Origin: Chrysogorgia sp. JL179-B06
Taxonomy: Eukaryota; Cnidaria; Anthozoa; Scleralcyonacea; Chrysogorgiidae
NCBI GenBank assembly: GCA_035772405.1
Contig: JAYKKM010000006.1
Location: forward strand, 62,001 to 126,000
Direction of reading: 5' to 3'
DNA: 64,000 nucleotides
The notes below the pieces were generated by a model that had not been told where the DNA came from, searched no databases, and saw only the letters and a program-made list of their open reading frames with translations. This document shows positions 10,119-25,100 of this stretch, in pieces. Within the stretch, counting starts at the first letter, position 1, and each line of letters starts with the position of its first letter. Position numbers and translations under genes: made by a program.

Positions 10119-13100
10119 GTAATGTTTGGTTCACTGATATTCTGCTGCTTTAAACTAGTTTCAATCCCTAGTAAATTGTTTTGCTTTTACTATTGTCGAA
10201 AAGCTTTCTGGTCAAACGTGCAATATACACGAAACTGTAAAATTCTTAATCTTTTCACTACCTATTGGCTCTTCCCTATGGTCTTGGTACTTGAAACATT
10301 ATCTCGTTGATAAATAATATATAGGAATGTAAAAACGTTTCAAACGAATGCCTTTTTTGCTTTTCCCGTTACATATGCTTTTATTGTGTTCAACTGGCTA
10401 AGATGATTTCATATTTATGACTTAATATTTGACGACTGAGAAAATTCAAGATTCATCAATATCGTTAAAATTATTTCAATATATTATATACAGACGTCTT
10501 TCTAATCCTACAGTGGCTCATATAGAACTTGTCCTGAACCTTCTATAGACCAATATTTATTCTCGAATATATTTTTACACCAGAATAACACCAAATTGTG
10601 TCACCCCAAAAATGTTATCAGAAAAAAAGTATATATAAAAACTTGTATGTCTGTAGGAAAAATAACTTTCTCAAGCTGAGGCAAGAAATAAATTAGTGTT
10701 GAAGCAATTATTTGGTCCACATAAATTTGCTTGTGTTGCTATTGTGATGGTTATTTTTATGCTTCGTCAAAATCTAATGCCATGCCAATTATTGACAAAG
10801 CAAATTAACCAGTTTACACCATGCCAAAATTATTTCTAGCAAGTCTGGTACACCAAGATATACAGGTATACAGTAACGTATATACATCAATTCCACTACG
10901 GCCGCTACATGTATATTGTAATAAGAGATGCTAGTAGACCATGCAATAAGGAGAATGTACACACATTTTCCTTACTGGTCTCCAAACATTTCTTGTAGTA
11001 TAAATTGGGGACAGAGGTTGCACCAGGAATTCCCCGTCGCAGGAGCTAAGGTCCCCGACAGGGGGCTAACAGGTAGTTAATATACCTGTAGTTAATAAGA
11101 ATGAAATACATATTGTATAATATTCATGTAGTTATATACATGTATTTAATGTACATGTATGTAGTTAATGTACATGTTAATGTAAGTTAATGTAGTTAAT
11201 AAAAACAAAAGAAACAATTAGAACCTTCCAATCAAGCTTAAAAACTTTTTTTCAAACTTATTCTCAAGTATAAATATTATATAATTGTACACTTCAAGCA
11301 TGTACTGTAGTTTTTATTCTTATATATAGTTCGTGATTTCATTGATATACTTAGCTATTCCATCTCAGTGCAAACTGTTATGTGCTACCCTTGTTAAATA
11401 AAGTTGTAACTACATTACATTACATTACATAGTGGTAATTCCTCTAGGGGAGGGGGGGGGGCAGTGGGCATGCTCCCCTGGGGAATTTTTGATTTTCTAG
11501 GCATCTAAATGCTATTTCCTGCATTTTGGGGGCAGTTTTAACAAAAAAATCAAAATTAAAAAACAGTGGAAAATGATAATACCGGTAATGATTTTATAGT
11601 CAGTATTTCCTTACTGTATACGAATCTAACTCTAACAATATTAATATTCACACAAAAAATAGATGACAGTGAGTGCACAAAACAACACAGAGGTGATAGA
11701 TTTGTACCAGAGACGAAAGTTGATTACCTTTGACATTGTTTAGCAAAATATTTGTTAATGCATAAAAAAACTTTTACGATTCTAAGAAACCAAAAGATGA
11801 ACTTTTTCTTCTTTTTTCCTTTTTTTCTTCCAGCTCGTTCCCCGACGAATTGCTAATTTTTAAGGTTCCCCGAGGGGGGGCGGCTGTAGCCCCCCTGCCC
11901 CCTCTGGTGCCACCCCTGGTTGGGGATGCTGTCTTGAAAACAATTGTTCGTTTATCTGTAGTGGTTACCGTTATTTCCTTTATTTTCATTGATACCTCCT
12001 GTGCTTGGTGGTTAACCATTGATATTTTTAGGAGAAGTTACACTGTCAGTGCTGGTCACGAATGGGGCATAAAGATTTAACTAAGATTACATGTAATACA
12101 TTTTATTGTTTCCACCAGAAACGACAATCACAGATGAAGTTTCAAAAGAGGTTCAACAAGACAATGGAAACTTAGAAGAAGTCCAAGAAATTCCAAAATC
12201 TGAAAATAGTGAAGAAACAGTTTCTGAAGGAGAAAGTACAACAGATTCATGCGAATGGGTTGATGATGATGAACTAATTGTTATAGAAACTGGAGATGGA
12301 GCACCATTAGTTGTCACAATTGACACTGCAGAATCATATTACGTTGTCAACTCTCATAACAGCTCTTTCCATGGCCAATTATCACCATCAGGTGCTGTAA
12401 ATCTAATTTTATTAATACCTGTATTTCATTTTATTACAACTGTGACACTTATAAGCCCTGAAATTATAAACTTACAGTAAGAATGTAATTTTATTTAGTT
12501 AATTTGGCTCCAGGGTCTCAAAAATATAACTTCCGGCACTTTGTGCTCAAAATTGTCCTCAACCAATTAACTTAGGTTGGAAATAGGGGTGCACCGGATT
12601 TTGACTATCCGGCCAGATATTTTCTATTATCCAGCCAGATACCGGATAATTTGTTTTTGACAGTTTTCCAAGGCATATTAAATTTGTGTTAATTTACACC
12701 AAACAGCAATATTGAGCTTGTTTACTGTTTTGTTGGTTATGGTTATAACTACCTTAAACAGACAAAAGATATCAACTTGCAAGAAACTAAGTTCAGCAAG
12801 TAACAACTACTACCACTTGCAGGCAACTATTAGGTGTGAGCGTTTTAACGCGTATGTTTACGTTTCAAACATGCAAGTTATTAACCAACTTTCTTTTGAG
12901 TTGCAACGTTCATTACATTAGACAAAGCAGGACTCATAGTCATAAACCAAGTTGACTTAGACCAAGTTATCATTTCATTTTCAATTTATACATGCAAACT
13001 ACAGTACTGTACTATTTGAGATTGCAGTTATATACAGGCTCAAATCCTGAATTGAAGCATGGGTTAGTGATTTTCAATGCATCGAATCAAATTTCAGGTG

Positions 13101-16100
13101 CAATGCAGGTTATAGCCCAGAAACTAGTCAAAATAAGGCAATTCAACTATTCTACCTGAAAAGAAGGACAGACTGTGCCTTGTTTTGAAAATATCCAGTA
13201 TCTGGCCTGATATTTTTCAACTATCCGGCAAATCTGGTATCAAGCCGGATAACAAAAAGCACTATCCGGTGCACCCCTAGTTGAAAACATGTGTGAGTTT
13301 GGTTGTGTATAGTGTGGATATTTATAATTACAATAATTCAGTCTGACAAATCTCAGGTCAACTGCAACATTATCTGAGATTGTTTAACCAGCCTTTTCAA
13401 TATACTTTTTTACACCAATTTATTACTAGTGAATTACTGCAAAGCTCTCCACCAAGATCTTTTTTCTGTACACAAGTTCCTTGCCTCAAAAAATATATTA
13501 TTTTCTGGTAATGCAAATACTCTATGCCATTATGATAATTTTTGACAATTTTCATATATTGATGTTCATTCTTTGATTGGTCAAAATATCTGTATGGGAC
13601 GTAAATGGACCAAATTTGAGAAATTAAAATATCCACACACAGACCAACAATTATGATTCAAAATATCTATACAAAATAACAATGATCTGTCACATATGGC
13701 ATTCTTGCTTGGCAAATAGCTGGCAAACAGCCAACCTATAATCCACACTGGTTGTGTAAGATGTGCACCAGATTCTGTCACATATTCATTTCCAAATATC
13801 CTTTAATCTTGTTTGTTTGGTATCTTTAACAGCGGTTCAATTGGAAGATTCCTTGTTCAGATCATATAATGGAAGTAGTTCAGCAGAAAGACCAGAAAAT
13901 GTTCAACTACCAGACACAGTTACAAAGCTCCTGACTCCATATCGATCAATTGTTTACTTAATTGGAACAGCACATTTTAGTGAAAGTAGTCAAGAAGATG
14001 TTCGCAAGGTAATTTATTATTTAAGTACTGTTGTTTGTCATTATAATTACTGTATATATGCTGCCACTTAATTCATTTTCTATAGGTTAAGTCTTAAATT
14101 GATACTGGTAGTCACTATATTTACATGTAAGTGCTGTACCATAAGTCTATAACTTTGTGTAGTGTCTGTATATTACCTTCAAAAAAATCATGGCTTCAGG
14201 TTAATAGTCTGCATGCAGTATCGGGAATGACTAATTGGAGTGGGTGGGTGGGTCGTGCGTCGTGGATCGTGGATCATGCGTAAAATAAAATAAAGTAAAA
14301 TAATGTCGGAAAATTGTAGATTTCGATGTCCAACACTCTTTGTATGCTTAAGATTTTATTACAAACTAGCTTGGTATCACTTTTCTCGCTCACAGTCACA
14401 ACACTCTCTCACTTCCAGTCTTTTTTTAAGGTGGTTAACTATATATATATATATATATAGTTTTTGTTTAGCCTGCGTAGCGGCGTTAAGGAGAGGGGCA
14501 AAGCGGAAAGGCGAAGTGGGGGGGGGGAGGGAACGCCTGCACGAAAGACCCATGTTTTTTTATTTCCGCCTACATGAAGAACTGTCAAAAACAACCAATC
14601 AGCGACTAGCGGGCTTTCCTCAATGATTAAAACATTTCACTTCGGGCCGAATCGTGAAATATCCATGTCTGAAACTCTGTAAAAAGCTTGACTGCATCTG
14701 GTGGAAAACAAGATTTATTTTGAAAATTTATTTAAGCAATCATGTAGACATGGAAGCACAGAGTTGATTCTCGCTGAGGCTTGTGAATCAATCAGCTTTG
14801 CATTACTACGCAGTAAAACTTTCTCTGAGCGGGTTTGTAGGTCTTGCGGGAGAAAAAAATAAGAAATGCTTTTGAACTTTATTACTTTATTAAATCAGTA
14901 TTAACACATGCGAAAGAAGTAGACAGCAATGTTCCACCAACCGATAACGTTAATACATTCCAGAATGGGATTTGGCCAAGAAATTTCATAGGCAAGACAA
15001 CGTAGAAACCATCACTTATATACGTCTAGCTGTAAGTCTCTTTATTCTGAAACGTCGAAGGAATTCTCAGAAGGCCCAGAGAGCACTGTTGAAACAACTG
15101 AAGACAAGGACAAGGTAGAAATCACAATAATAGCTGCTTCCCCTGCCGATTGATAATCACGCTCTCGCGAACATCTGGTAATTTTTGATGGTATTACCAA
15201 CGGGATTTGGCAATCAAATGCTTGCCAACTCCCATTGGTAATCAAAACATCTTTTCCTGCCAGCAGCTCCCTCGTTGCAACTTTTTGTTCCTGTTTTAAT
15301 TTAAAGCTACGATCAGCAACGAACTGAAGATCGGTTAAAGCTTTCGAAAGAAAATCATCTACCAACACTGGTTTTTCTAAAGTCGCCATTTTTAAATGTT
15401 TATTTCCTGACAGGAAACCCTGAATACTAATGAGTTGAGTTAGCCAATCAGAATTTAGCGTCTTCTGGTGGATGTAGAAATAAAAAAACATGCCGTTTCA
15501 TCTGCCCCAGTCCCCGGCCCCCTCCCCAACCCCTAAACGCCTTTTCGCAGGCTAGTTTTTGTTCTATTAATATATTTCGCTGATTCTTCAACAAGATAGG
15601 CCAATGGAATTGAGGTTTCAGTTTACCCAACTTTACCGCCCGCCGCCCGCATGGGCTTGAAAGTCTTGAAACTACCACATGAATTTTTCATTATTCAAAA
15701 TAATTTTCCACATCAGGACTTTCAAATATACTATTTACATCATTTGCACAGCGTGTACACACACCTTTTAATAGCGAAGCCTTTGATACGGTCGACTGCA
15801 TCAGCGATGATCGGTCGCCATTTGTTCAAGATCATCCGCCATTTGTTCAAGATCATCCGCCATTTGTTCAAGATCATCCGCAAACTCCTGAAACGACGAT
15901 AGTGGTGTGCGTCCCAACAAGGATGATAGGTCCACAGATCGGTTTTATATTTTCGGACCAGATAATGAATATGATTCAAATAATGAATAATGAACAAAAG
16001 CCACATCACATTTTGAAAATCCTCGGACGGTAAACTGAAACAAAATAATTCTGTATTAGATAATTCTGTATCAAAATAATTCTGTATCTGAACTAGCTAT

Positions 16101-19100
16101 ATAACATCTGCTGCTTGTGCATTGCGGACAGTGTTCCTAGACTGTGCCACGGACTGTATTCTCCTGAGTATATTCTCCTGAGAATCTTACCGTTCCTGAA
16201 AAAATTGCCATATAGGAAGCGGACGGTGTATTTTGCGGAACGGTGTATTTTGTGGAACGGTGGAATGATTTTAAAAATACTTCTTGAATATAGAGGATGT
16301 CGGCCAAAGAGGAAGCCGCCGCTGACTACCCCGTGCCAAGGTCTTGCGGGCCGTTGCAGCTGGTACTACCAACGACCACCGGACCTCCACCCACCACAGT
16401 ACTGGACGGTCAGCACTAGAGGCAATCCACTGAGGGTCTTTAACCGAGTGGGGACTAGTACTAGTTGCTAAATTATATTTCTGCCCTGCCATGTTATCTT
16501 GACTCTTAGATTACCAATAATCGCCAATTGTCAATTACTCTTAGATTACCAATAATGGGTAATTCCACAACAGTATATTGTAGGATTCTAGAACTCAACC
16601 CCAACACAACACCAATCCTAACCCAACCAAGTGGGGACTACGACTAGTTGCTAAATTATTCAAGTTTCTTAATTTTTTAAAACACACAGGTTGGGAGTTA
16701 GGGTTACAATGAAGTTGAAGGCAGGATTGGGCGGGGGGTTAGGGTTAGGAAGACACTTAAGGTGGGGGTTAGGATTTGTGTTGTGTTGGGGTTGGGTTCT
16801 AGAATCCTACAATTTACTGTTGTGGAATTACCCATTATTGGTAATCTAAAAGCATTTGACAATTGCCTATTATTGGTCTTTAATCATGTACTCCTAAAAA
16901 CAGTTCAAAACAGTAAAAAACAGTTGGTAATATAGTAACTAGTCCTAGTCCCCACTCGGTGAAAGACCCATCGGTGGATTGCCTCTAGTGCTGACCGTAC
17001 TGGACACCCATCCATCGACGATCGGTCGAAGGTTGGTTGGTTACCAACGACCCTCCGACAGATCCCGACCGCTTCGAGATGGCCTACGAAGACTTTGCGA
17101 CCCCATCCGACCACCTCCCGATCACTCATTCGCTCGCCCACCACATGGCCACTTCCGCCCAGGTTTCGACAGAGCTGAAGCCCAGTGTATTCAACTGCTG
17201 TACAAAAATTCCAAGAAGCGTGCGGCAAGAAACGTTTTAAATTTCATTTCACTTTATCCCGGTGACCGGGATCCACGGGCGGACATCCTCTATATTCAAG
17301 AAGTATTAATCATTCCGCCGTTCATTTTATTTATTTATTTTCCTTTTTTATTTTACCCACGACGCACGACCCACCCACCCATGCTAATTAGTCAATCTCG
17401 CAGTATCTAACTGAGCAAAAGCTTGTTTTACAGATCACATGGATTTCCCCAAGAATGTGTTACATGTGGAAAGAACCGAAGGGTTTGGGGATTTTACATG
17501 TTTGGAATTTTACATATTTGGAATCTCTGGAGCATAATTGCAAAATATCTTGTCGTACAAAAATTTCATCTTCATACCTTTTACCCCTGAAAAAGTGATT
17601 TACTATTCAGTATTCACAGGAAATGATGTCACAGCAGGGACATGCAAAAACATTGCTTATTGATTTAGCAGTGAAATACAATGAAAGTTTGGGAATTGAG
17701 CGAATTTTGTCTAAACAGGTGTGTTTAAAGTTAAGACCCAAACTTTCTTTGTATTTCAGCGACATGTTGAATCAGTTTGCAGTGACTTCACGTGTCCCTG
17801 CTTTGATGTCATTTCCTATAAATAGTAAATCAAATTTAACAGGGGAAAAAGGCATGAACTAGATGAAATTTTCGAATGACAAGATATTACAATTCTTCTT
17901 GGCAGAACCCAAAGATTACAAATATGTAAAACCCAAAACCCCGGATAGGCACTTTAATAATTATACAGCACAATTAATATTAGTTTGGCCAAAGAAAGAA
18001 TAAAGATTGCATTTATTGATACTGTCATAACAATGTCTATTGTCTAACAATGGCAATTGTGTTTGATCGTCAGGGGTTATGTATTAAATAAAACAGATAA
18101 TATTGCGAGATGATGTCATATTTCATTCTAGCATGTTATGTTCATTTAACTTCATTGTAAGCCCCTACTGTAAAATTTCGTCCATACGCCTATGGTGGTG
18201 TTGAATATGTGTCAAATGACGTGGAACATTTGCAGCCAGGAGGTTCACTGCGGTTGTCAGTTCCAAATCCTAAGGAAAATGTAGAAACTATTCGCTGCCT
18301 CCTTTATTTTGATGATGAATCTTTTTACCAAAGCCTTCTCTTTGCATCCAACCAGTAATTCAATTTAAGTCATGCAAATATGCAGCATCCAACTCCTTCA
18401 AATACATGTAATCAAATTTACGCAAATGACTGAAAAATTGATCTCTCAAATTATGCCCATATACAGATACACAATTACCTGCACTGTACATCACCTGAAA
18501 TCTTTTACAATTTTGTTGAATGCATTTGAAAGAAACCATTTTAATTATTCCTGCATTGCATACTAATAACATCTATGCCTTATATATTATGAAGGGAAAT
18601 CCATGTGATCATGCGGCTTTAGTGCTCTGATTTGCAATCTACTGTACATGTATACAGGAAACCCTTTTCCAGCTAGAGATTGCACGCGGGCCAAATACGG
18701 TAGCAGTACCCCTTGAAAATAATTATGAAAGCTGCTAAGTTCTCAAAGAACCATCTAGAGATCTAGCTTAGGGTGGTTGTTTTGTTCTGGCTGTTTGCTT
18801 GGTAGGAATTGAAGAGAGTGTGGTAGAATGTGCACATGTCTACACTTCGCACAAGTTTTTTGGTTTGACGACAAAACATAACGAGCGGTAGCTTTTCACA
18901 CAAGCAAAAACAACATGACTGCTCGATTTTCGTCTTCGACTGTAGAAGAAATCGAAAAATTACTTGAAGACAAAGACTTGGATTCGGTTTTTGTGATATC
19001 TGAATAATATTATATATTTAATATAATATTCGGTTTTTGTGATATCTCGACCTTGGTTATTCCAGATATCACAAAAACCTCATCCAATAATTATCGTAGT

Positions 19101-22100
19101 TACTGACTTTTTTGAATTCAACACATGAAAGTGTTCTTATGGTCAAAAATTTGTTTTGATTAGCAAAGGTCATGATTATCACAATGCTCTATGGAACAAA
19201 ACTTTTATTGAATGAAATCATCTTTAAGTTAACACCAAGCTATACAAGTATAATTCGTCTACACACAACATTGTATATTATTCACTTTTGTTGCAAGTTG
19301 TGTTCAATTTTTACAGGTACTATACAGTGCTTAACTATATTTTTCATTTATAGACAATACAACTTTTGCAACCAAATGTTGTGATGGTTGAGCTTTGCCG
19401 AAGTAGAGTGGATATATTAAAATATGATGAAGAATACCTAATGCGAGAAACTGAAAATCTTAATTTACAAAAGATAAGACAATCTATAAAACAAGTAAGT
19501 CGCTTTTTAAAGCATTGAAGATTTCTGTAAAGTTTGTGATGAAAAAATTCCACATCATTATACTGTACATTTATTCTCCCAAACTTCTATACTTGACAGT
19601 TTCTATAACTATTTATAAAATACTTTTACTACTCTACGCACGCTGTGATTTGGTCAGATTGCCAGTCTTGATCAGGCTACGTAGTACGGGGACCGGAATG
19701 ACGTCAGTAACTAATGAGAATTTGCATTAAATCAAAATCAAAAGCGTTATATATCGTAATTATCCAAAGTATAAGAAATTGTTTCTGAATTATTTTATAA
19801 AAATAATAGAATATGTTTGCCTTGGTTTCAATAACTTGATCGAAACCCTTGCCTCAGCGCTCGTGCTTCTCCCTATACTTCTCTTGTGTTTTTATTACGT
19901 CGCTAGGGTTTCGTTAACGTTATAGATTAGAGACCCAGGCAAACGTATTCTATTACTGTATTTAAATGGGAAAATGTTTTGTACTAATTGCTGCCTCCCC
20001 TCAGGGAGGCAGCACACTATTCTTGACGTAACTCGTGCTCAGTCTCTTTGCCGAGCTATGTATAGCCGACGAATATCTCGATTTGTTCCGTCCGGACGCA
20101 GTTTCCGGGGGGGCACTTACTAGGGAAAAGTTCTATTTGCACGCTGTCTTCCCAAACTACAGAAAGATTGCTTCTCAACGCTTTTAACGCAATCGCTGTA
20201 TGTTTCTTATTAGTCAGGTGGCTTAGCAACAATTTTCAGGATTAACGTTACCGGCCGGACAAAAGTACCAAATTTGGCATGGAGTTTCTTCTCGACCTAT
20301 CTATTGATTTTATCCGTGGAACCCACTTGATTGGTTCCGATTTTCCAAGATGGCGGCCAAAATCCAAGATGGACGCCAGAAAAAAGGAAATGTCATATAT
20401 CTGGCTGTAAATATCAGAAATGAACAAATGAGGTGTCAATGCAGGGGTTTCCGGGGTCAATGAAACAGATGCTGGTCATGGCATGTTGCTCAGGCCATAG
20501 AGATCATATATATAAGACTAGAGGGGGCACTGGGGCATGAATTTGGGAACCAATTGAAGGCTGCCATCTTGGAAAAATTGGGGGGCAAATTAACAAAGCC
20601 CGGATGAAACGTCTTGGTTCCAGACCTTTTTAGTATACACGTCGAGTACCTCGAGGTCCATATCAACACAATTTATAAAGGTGAAAATCTCTTGTTTTTT
20701 TCAAATATGGTGTACTTCGATTTAGCTCAAGTCACCAGCAAGACGTTTTTTTATTAATATATAAATACTGGTATATGTTCATTCTTCGTCGGCTTGCTGT
20801 GAAATTGTTTTTTTTTCAGAACTATTTGCAATTTCAGGGTCAGACTTTGGTCAAACAAACTATCAACGTAATATAAGTTTTTAGCGGTATGAACAATTCA
20901 ATTTTGGATAAATTGTGCCTTTTTGAGCGTATATTTTCTTGCTTGTTATTTCCAGCTTTGTTCTTGTTGCGTGAATTATAACAGAAACGACAGAAATTTA
21001 AATAAACTTAAGTGGTAAAGATATCCACAGCTTGTAGATTTATCTTATATTGTGCGGTATAAAACAAAACCAGAGTTAAAGTTTAGCGAGAGCTTTTTAT
21101 AAAAGCCGGAAAATGACCATGGTTTCTCAAATAAAAGACTATGTTACCAAGACTTTGAAATTCAAAATTACACTAATTGATTGAATTATTTATGGTAAAA
21201 ATAAATCTATATAATGTACAGTATATTATCACAAACATGTATTAAGACAATGAGATGTAATTTTAATAAAGCATCTGTAAAAATAACAGTTCTTGAGAGA
21301 GGAATAAATCAGATATAAACCAAAAAGGAAAGTTTTGCACATATATAAATCACAGCAAACATTTGTGTTTACAAAACTAAATAAAGGTACATGTACTAAG
21401 TTTTACGTCAAACAACTAAACAGGAAAAGCATTTATTATAAACTAGATTGATATTTTAGGTTTACAATGCTTGCAACATGAAATAATCCAGCACATGAAC
21501 TCAGGTCAGTCAGATGCACATAACTTTAGTGAGTAATCCGAGTAATCATTGCATTGACATCAAATTTAGACTGAGGCCTAAAAAAGAAAAATACATATGC
21601 TGGAAATTATTTTACTCGTGCTCGTATCAAATTATATAAACAAAAAGTTAACTCTTTGGATAAAGGTATTTTCAATATTTCAAACGTTACCTTTTAATAA
21701 TCCTCTTGAAAAACATGTTTCTCTTCTGTTTTCCGTTTGTGATTTCCTTTTTCGGGAAGCGGAAAAAGACGAACCATTTGGGTTAGTACAAATCAACGTC
21801 GTAGTCCTAGTAAAACTTACTGACAGTCTGCTTTAATAATAAATGCATCAGGAATAATAAAGGTTCATTTTAAAAAATCAAGTACAGAACAAAACCGAGG
21901 TAAAATGGTCTGGAACCAAGACATTTCATCCGGGCTTTGTAAATTTGCCCCCCAATTTATCCAAGATGGCAGCCTTCAATTGGTTCCTCGCGGATATCTG
22001 AAATCAGGCCCCAGTGCCCCCTCTAGTCTTATATATATGATCTCTATGGCTCAGGCCACAAATTTCCAAGATGGCGGCCAAATTTCAAAATGGCCGCCAA

Positions 22101-25100
22101 AATCCAAGATGGCCGCCAGAAAAAAAGGAATTTTCGTATATGCGGCTGTGAAAATCGGAAATGAACAAATGAGGTGTCAATTCAGGGGTTTCTGGGGTCA
22201 CTGAAATAGATGCTGGTCAAGGCATTTTGCTCAGGTCACCCATTTCCAAGATGGCGGCCAATACTACAATACGATATTATGACAGAAATTTGGATATAGG
22301 GTAAACTGAGGGAATATTGACCCCTCAGGTGAAATGGATCCCTAATCAGTAAGTTTGACTCGCCACAGCTGTATGTGAGAGGTTTGAAGATGATGATGTA
22401 GTAGCTCCAACTATTCTGCGAAAAGGACTCTTTACTGTGGGCGCTCTTGACAATCTCGATCACGATCCAAGTGCAACAACAGCCACGACATCTTTTCATG
22501 GCACTGGCATTAGTATATTTCAATTCCCAAGCACGAGGGAACCCGGTGTCATCAGGGAACCTGTCACATTACCGCCATCAAGGGCGTATACCTCACTCGC
22601 TTCCAGACCATTATGCTTCTGTTCCTGCAGTTTCGTTGAAGTCTACTCATGTTCAGGTACACAACATCCACTCGCTTTGTGTCACGAAGCTGACGTTCCA
22701 GATGAGGTATAAACACGTTGTCAGCATATTCCTGGAATGTTGAGACATTTATTACAGGCAATGCATGTACTGTCACCACACCATCCAGAACTTTGCAGTC
22801 ATATAATACAGGTGCCTCTGTCTGGTTTGGTTCCTCGATATACATTGTAACAGATGACATTTGGTACCAGGGATGGAGGATACGACTGAACTTCGTGTCA
22901 AAGAATTCACTGATGTCACCATCTCTATTTTGTAAGGAGATGTATAACTGGCCGAAGAGTGCCACATTGTTCTCAAGCACCTTTTACTTTCTTGCAATCC
23001 TTCGATCTTACTTGTGAGCTTTGTTTGAGAACAGGGGTAGTGAATTATTTGAGATCGTAATCATGTATGGAGTGACTACGATCCACGAGCACGGTCCTTC
23101 ACATACTCTTGATACTTCTTTGTGCCCGTGTCTTCCAGTGTACGGATTGTATTCACTACCACCTCATCCGCGCAGTTACGACTATCAAGAGCTACCAACT
23201 CTGGGAAGTCATCCAGGAAGGGATTTCCCATCTTGCGTGTTGTGTTAGATAGGCTATCAACCTGTTTGCTGGAAGGTTTTCTGTGCTGCAAGTCCCTGTT
23301 CATGGTGTTCGAAGTTAGCGGGGTTTTCCGGATCATCGTCATGAAGATATCCATTCTCGTACTGTCTCAGAAGTATGGCAAGCTCGGGTCCAGCGGTCAT
23401 CCAGCGTCTGAAGGCAACTGGATTCTCAGTGAGTCCTACTGCACCACCGGATGCTTTCACCACTTTATTCTCCTGCTCATGCGCTTGGTCTATTGGGATC
23501 GCAGAGTATCTGTGTAACGACTTTGCGATTGTCCAGTGATTCCGAGTTTCAAACTCATATTTGATCTCTTGTGGCAGCACCTTCATGTCTCTGATGTGTA
23601 CAGGCAGCCACCGAGAATAGTTCACGTGGTCTAACGCAAAGAACAATGGTACGAGTGACTCTAATACAGTAACATACAATGGGAAGTTTCTCTCCCGATG
23701 GGCTCTAACAAATATGAGAATCAGAATCTCATAGTGTGCGATCATGTTCCAGAACTTGAACGTGGGAGATTTCTTACACATTTGTTCCAGCCAGTTGCTC
23801 AAACTCTCATCAACATTAGATCTCTTGTTGAATGCTTCATTCAGTAGCCTCTGAAGAACAAAGAAACAGTGACCTGGTGGGCATGCCGAGTCCTTGGTAA
23901 TGTGTGATACTTTCAGGAATGAATCAACTGTTCCAGATGAAGCAACTTCAGATTCAGTGAGAGCTGTTGTCCCATCTAATAAATCGCCAACAGTGTTCCA
24001 TAGCGCCTTCTCAATGTGCAGATCCGCCCATCATAACTACATAGACTTTTCTCGCCATAGAGATCTGGCCATTTCCATTGTACGTACTTGGCGAGCGTGA
24101 ACAGAGGCTGGTCAAACGTAATCACTGGGATTTGTCCTGGGTTGAGATACTCTGTTGCCTGCCGATGTACATCCATGCCATGTTTAATCATTGCTGGTGT
24201 GTTTGATTTTTCATAGAAGAGAGGGAGCAGTGCACATATTGCTGGTAGCTCTGATGTTGACTTTTGTCGAGTGGCGTGATAAGCTGACCATGTAAGTGAA
24301 CTCGGTCTTGCACAGTTCCACATCGCTGATATGTTGAAGACTATGTTCCATCCAGTCATATTCTTCACGTTTTGCATCTGCCAAGTCAAGGTTAACAGGT
24401 TCACTATTACTCTCTGGTAGGGAACCAGGGAGAAACGAGGCAAAGGTGTGCGTAGAAAAGTATCAGGTGACACAAGCAACTGGAATGACTTCCTCCGTGA
24501 ATCCAATCAACAAGAAGGAACTCTTTGAATTCCTCTCTTCAAAAGTTGCGGATTGCAGCATCCCTCCTGAGTGTTCGATATATATCTCAGCTGGAGAGCA
24601 TGTTTACATGTGTTGGAAACGCAGATCGAAATGTCCAGCTGCAATCAGGAAGAAGCAGACACTAGGATTGTGGTTCACGTGAAGCATGCTTTGGAGAATG
24701 GAGCAAAATCCATCCAGGTGCGAACTGTGGACACAGACGTCGTCGTTGTTCTTACCGGTGTGTTTCATGACCTCTCTCACATAAATGCTGATCTTGATCT
24801 CTGGGTAGCATTTGGAACTGGAAATAACTACACTCATGACAGCATCAACGCCATTTGTGCCCATCTTGGTGAACGTAAATCACGTTCCCTGCCCGTTTTC
24901 CACTCCTTGTCAGGATGTGATACTACATCAGCGTTTAGAGGGAAAGGGAATTAGAAATCGTTCTGGGCAAGCATGGAATGCTTATGAGGAAGTTACTGAT
25001 GCCTTTTTTCATCTTGCCGCACATCCGTTTGAGCTTCTTGACTTACATTCTGAATCATTTCAAAGAATCGAGAGACTAGTTGTCGTAGTTTATGACAAAA

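Larger units (their letters stand above)
14223..17399. mobile_element. 3.2-kb composite element with perfect 8-bp target duplication
   Basis: gcagtatc is present at 14215-14222 and again at 17400-17407. Inside it the termini are inverted: gactaattggagtgggtggg on the left, with its complement near 17358-17395, both followed by a cgtgcgtcgtgg block. The element contains a nested 9-bp-TSD element (14469-15554), a 21-bp triplicate at 15816-15880 and a large foldback (16245-17320). No complete transposase is seen. It lies in TRABD intron 3. Confidence 0.75.

Noticed and set aside
16979..17410. GC-rich frame of 143 codons on the plus strand
   Set aside because: It lies in an arm of a foldback with equally long frames on the other strand and has no domain-like pattern.
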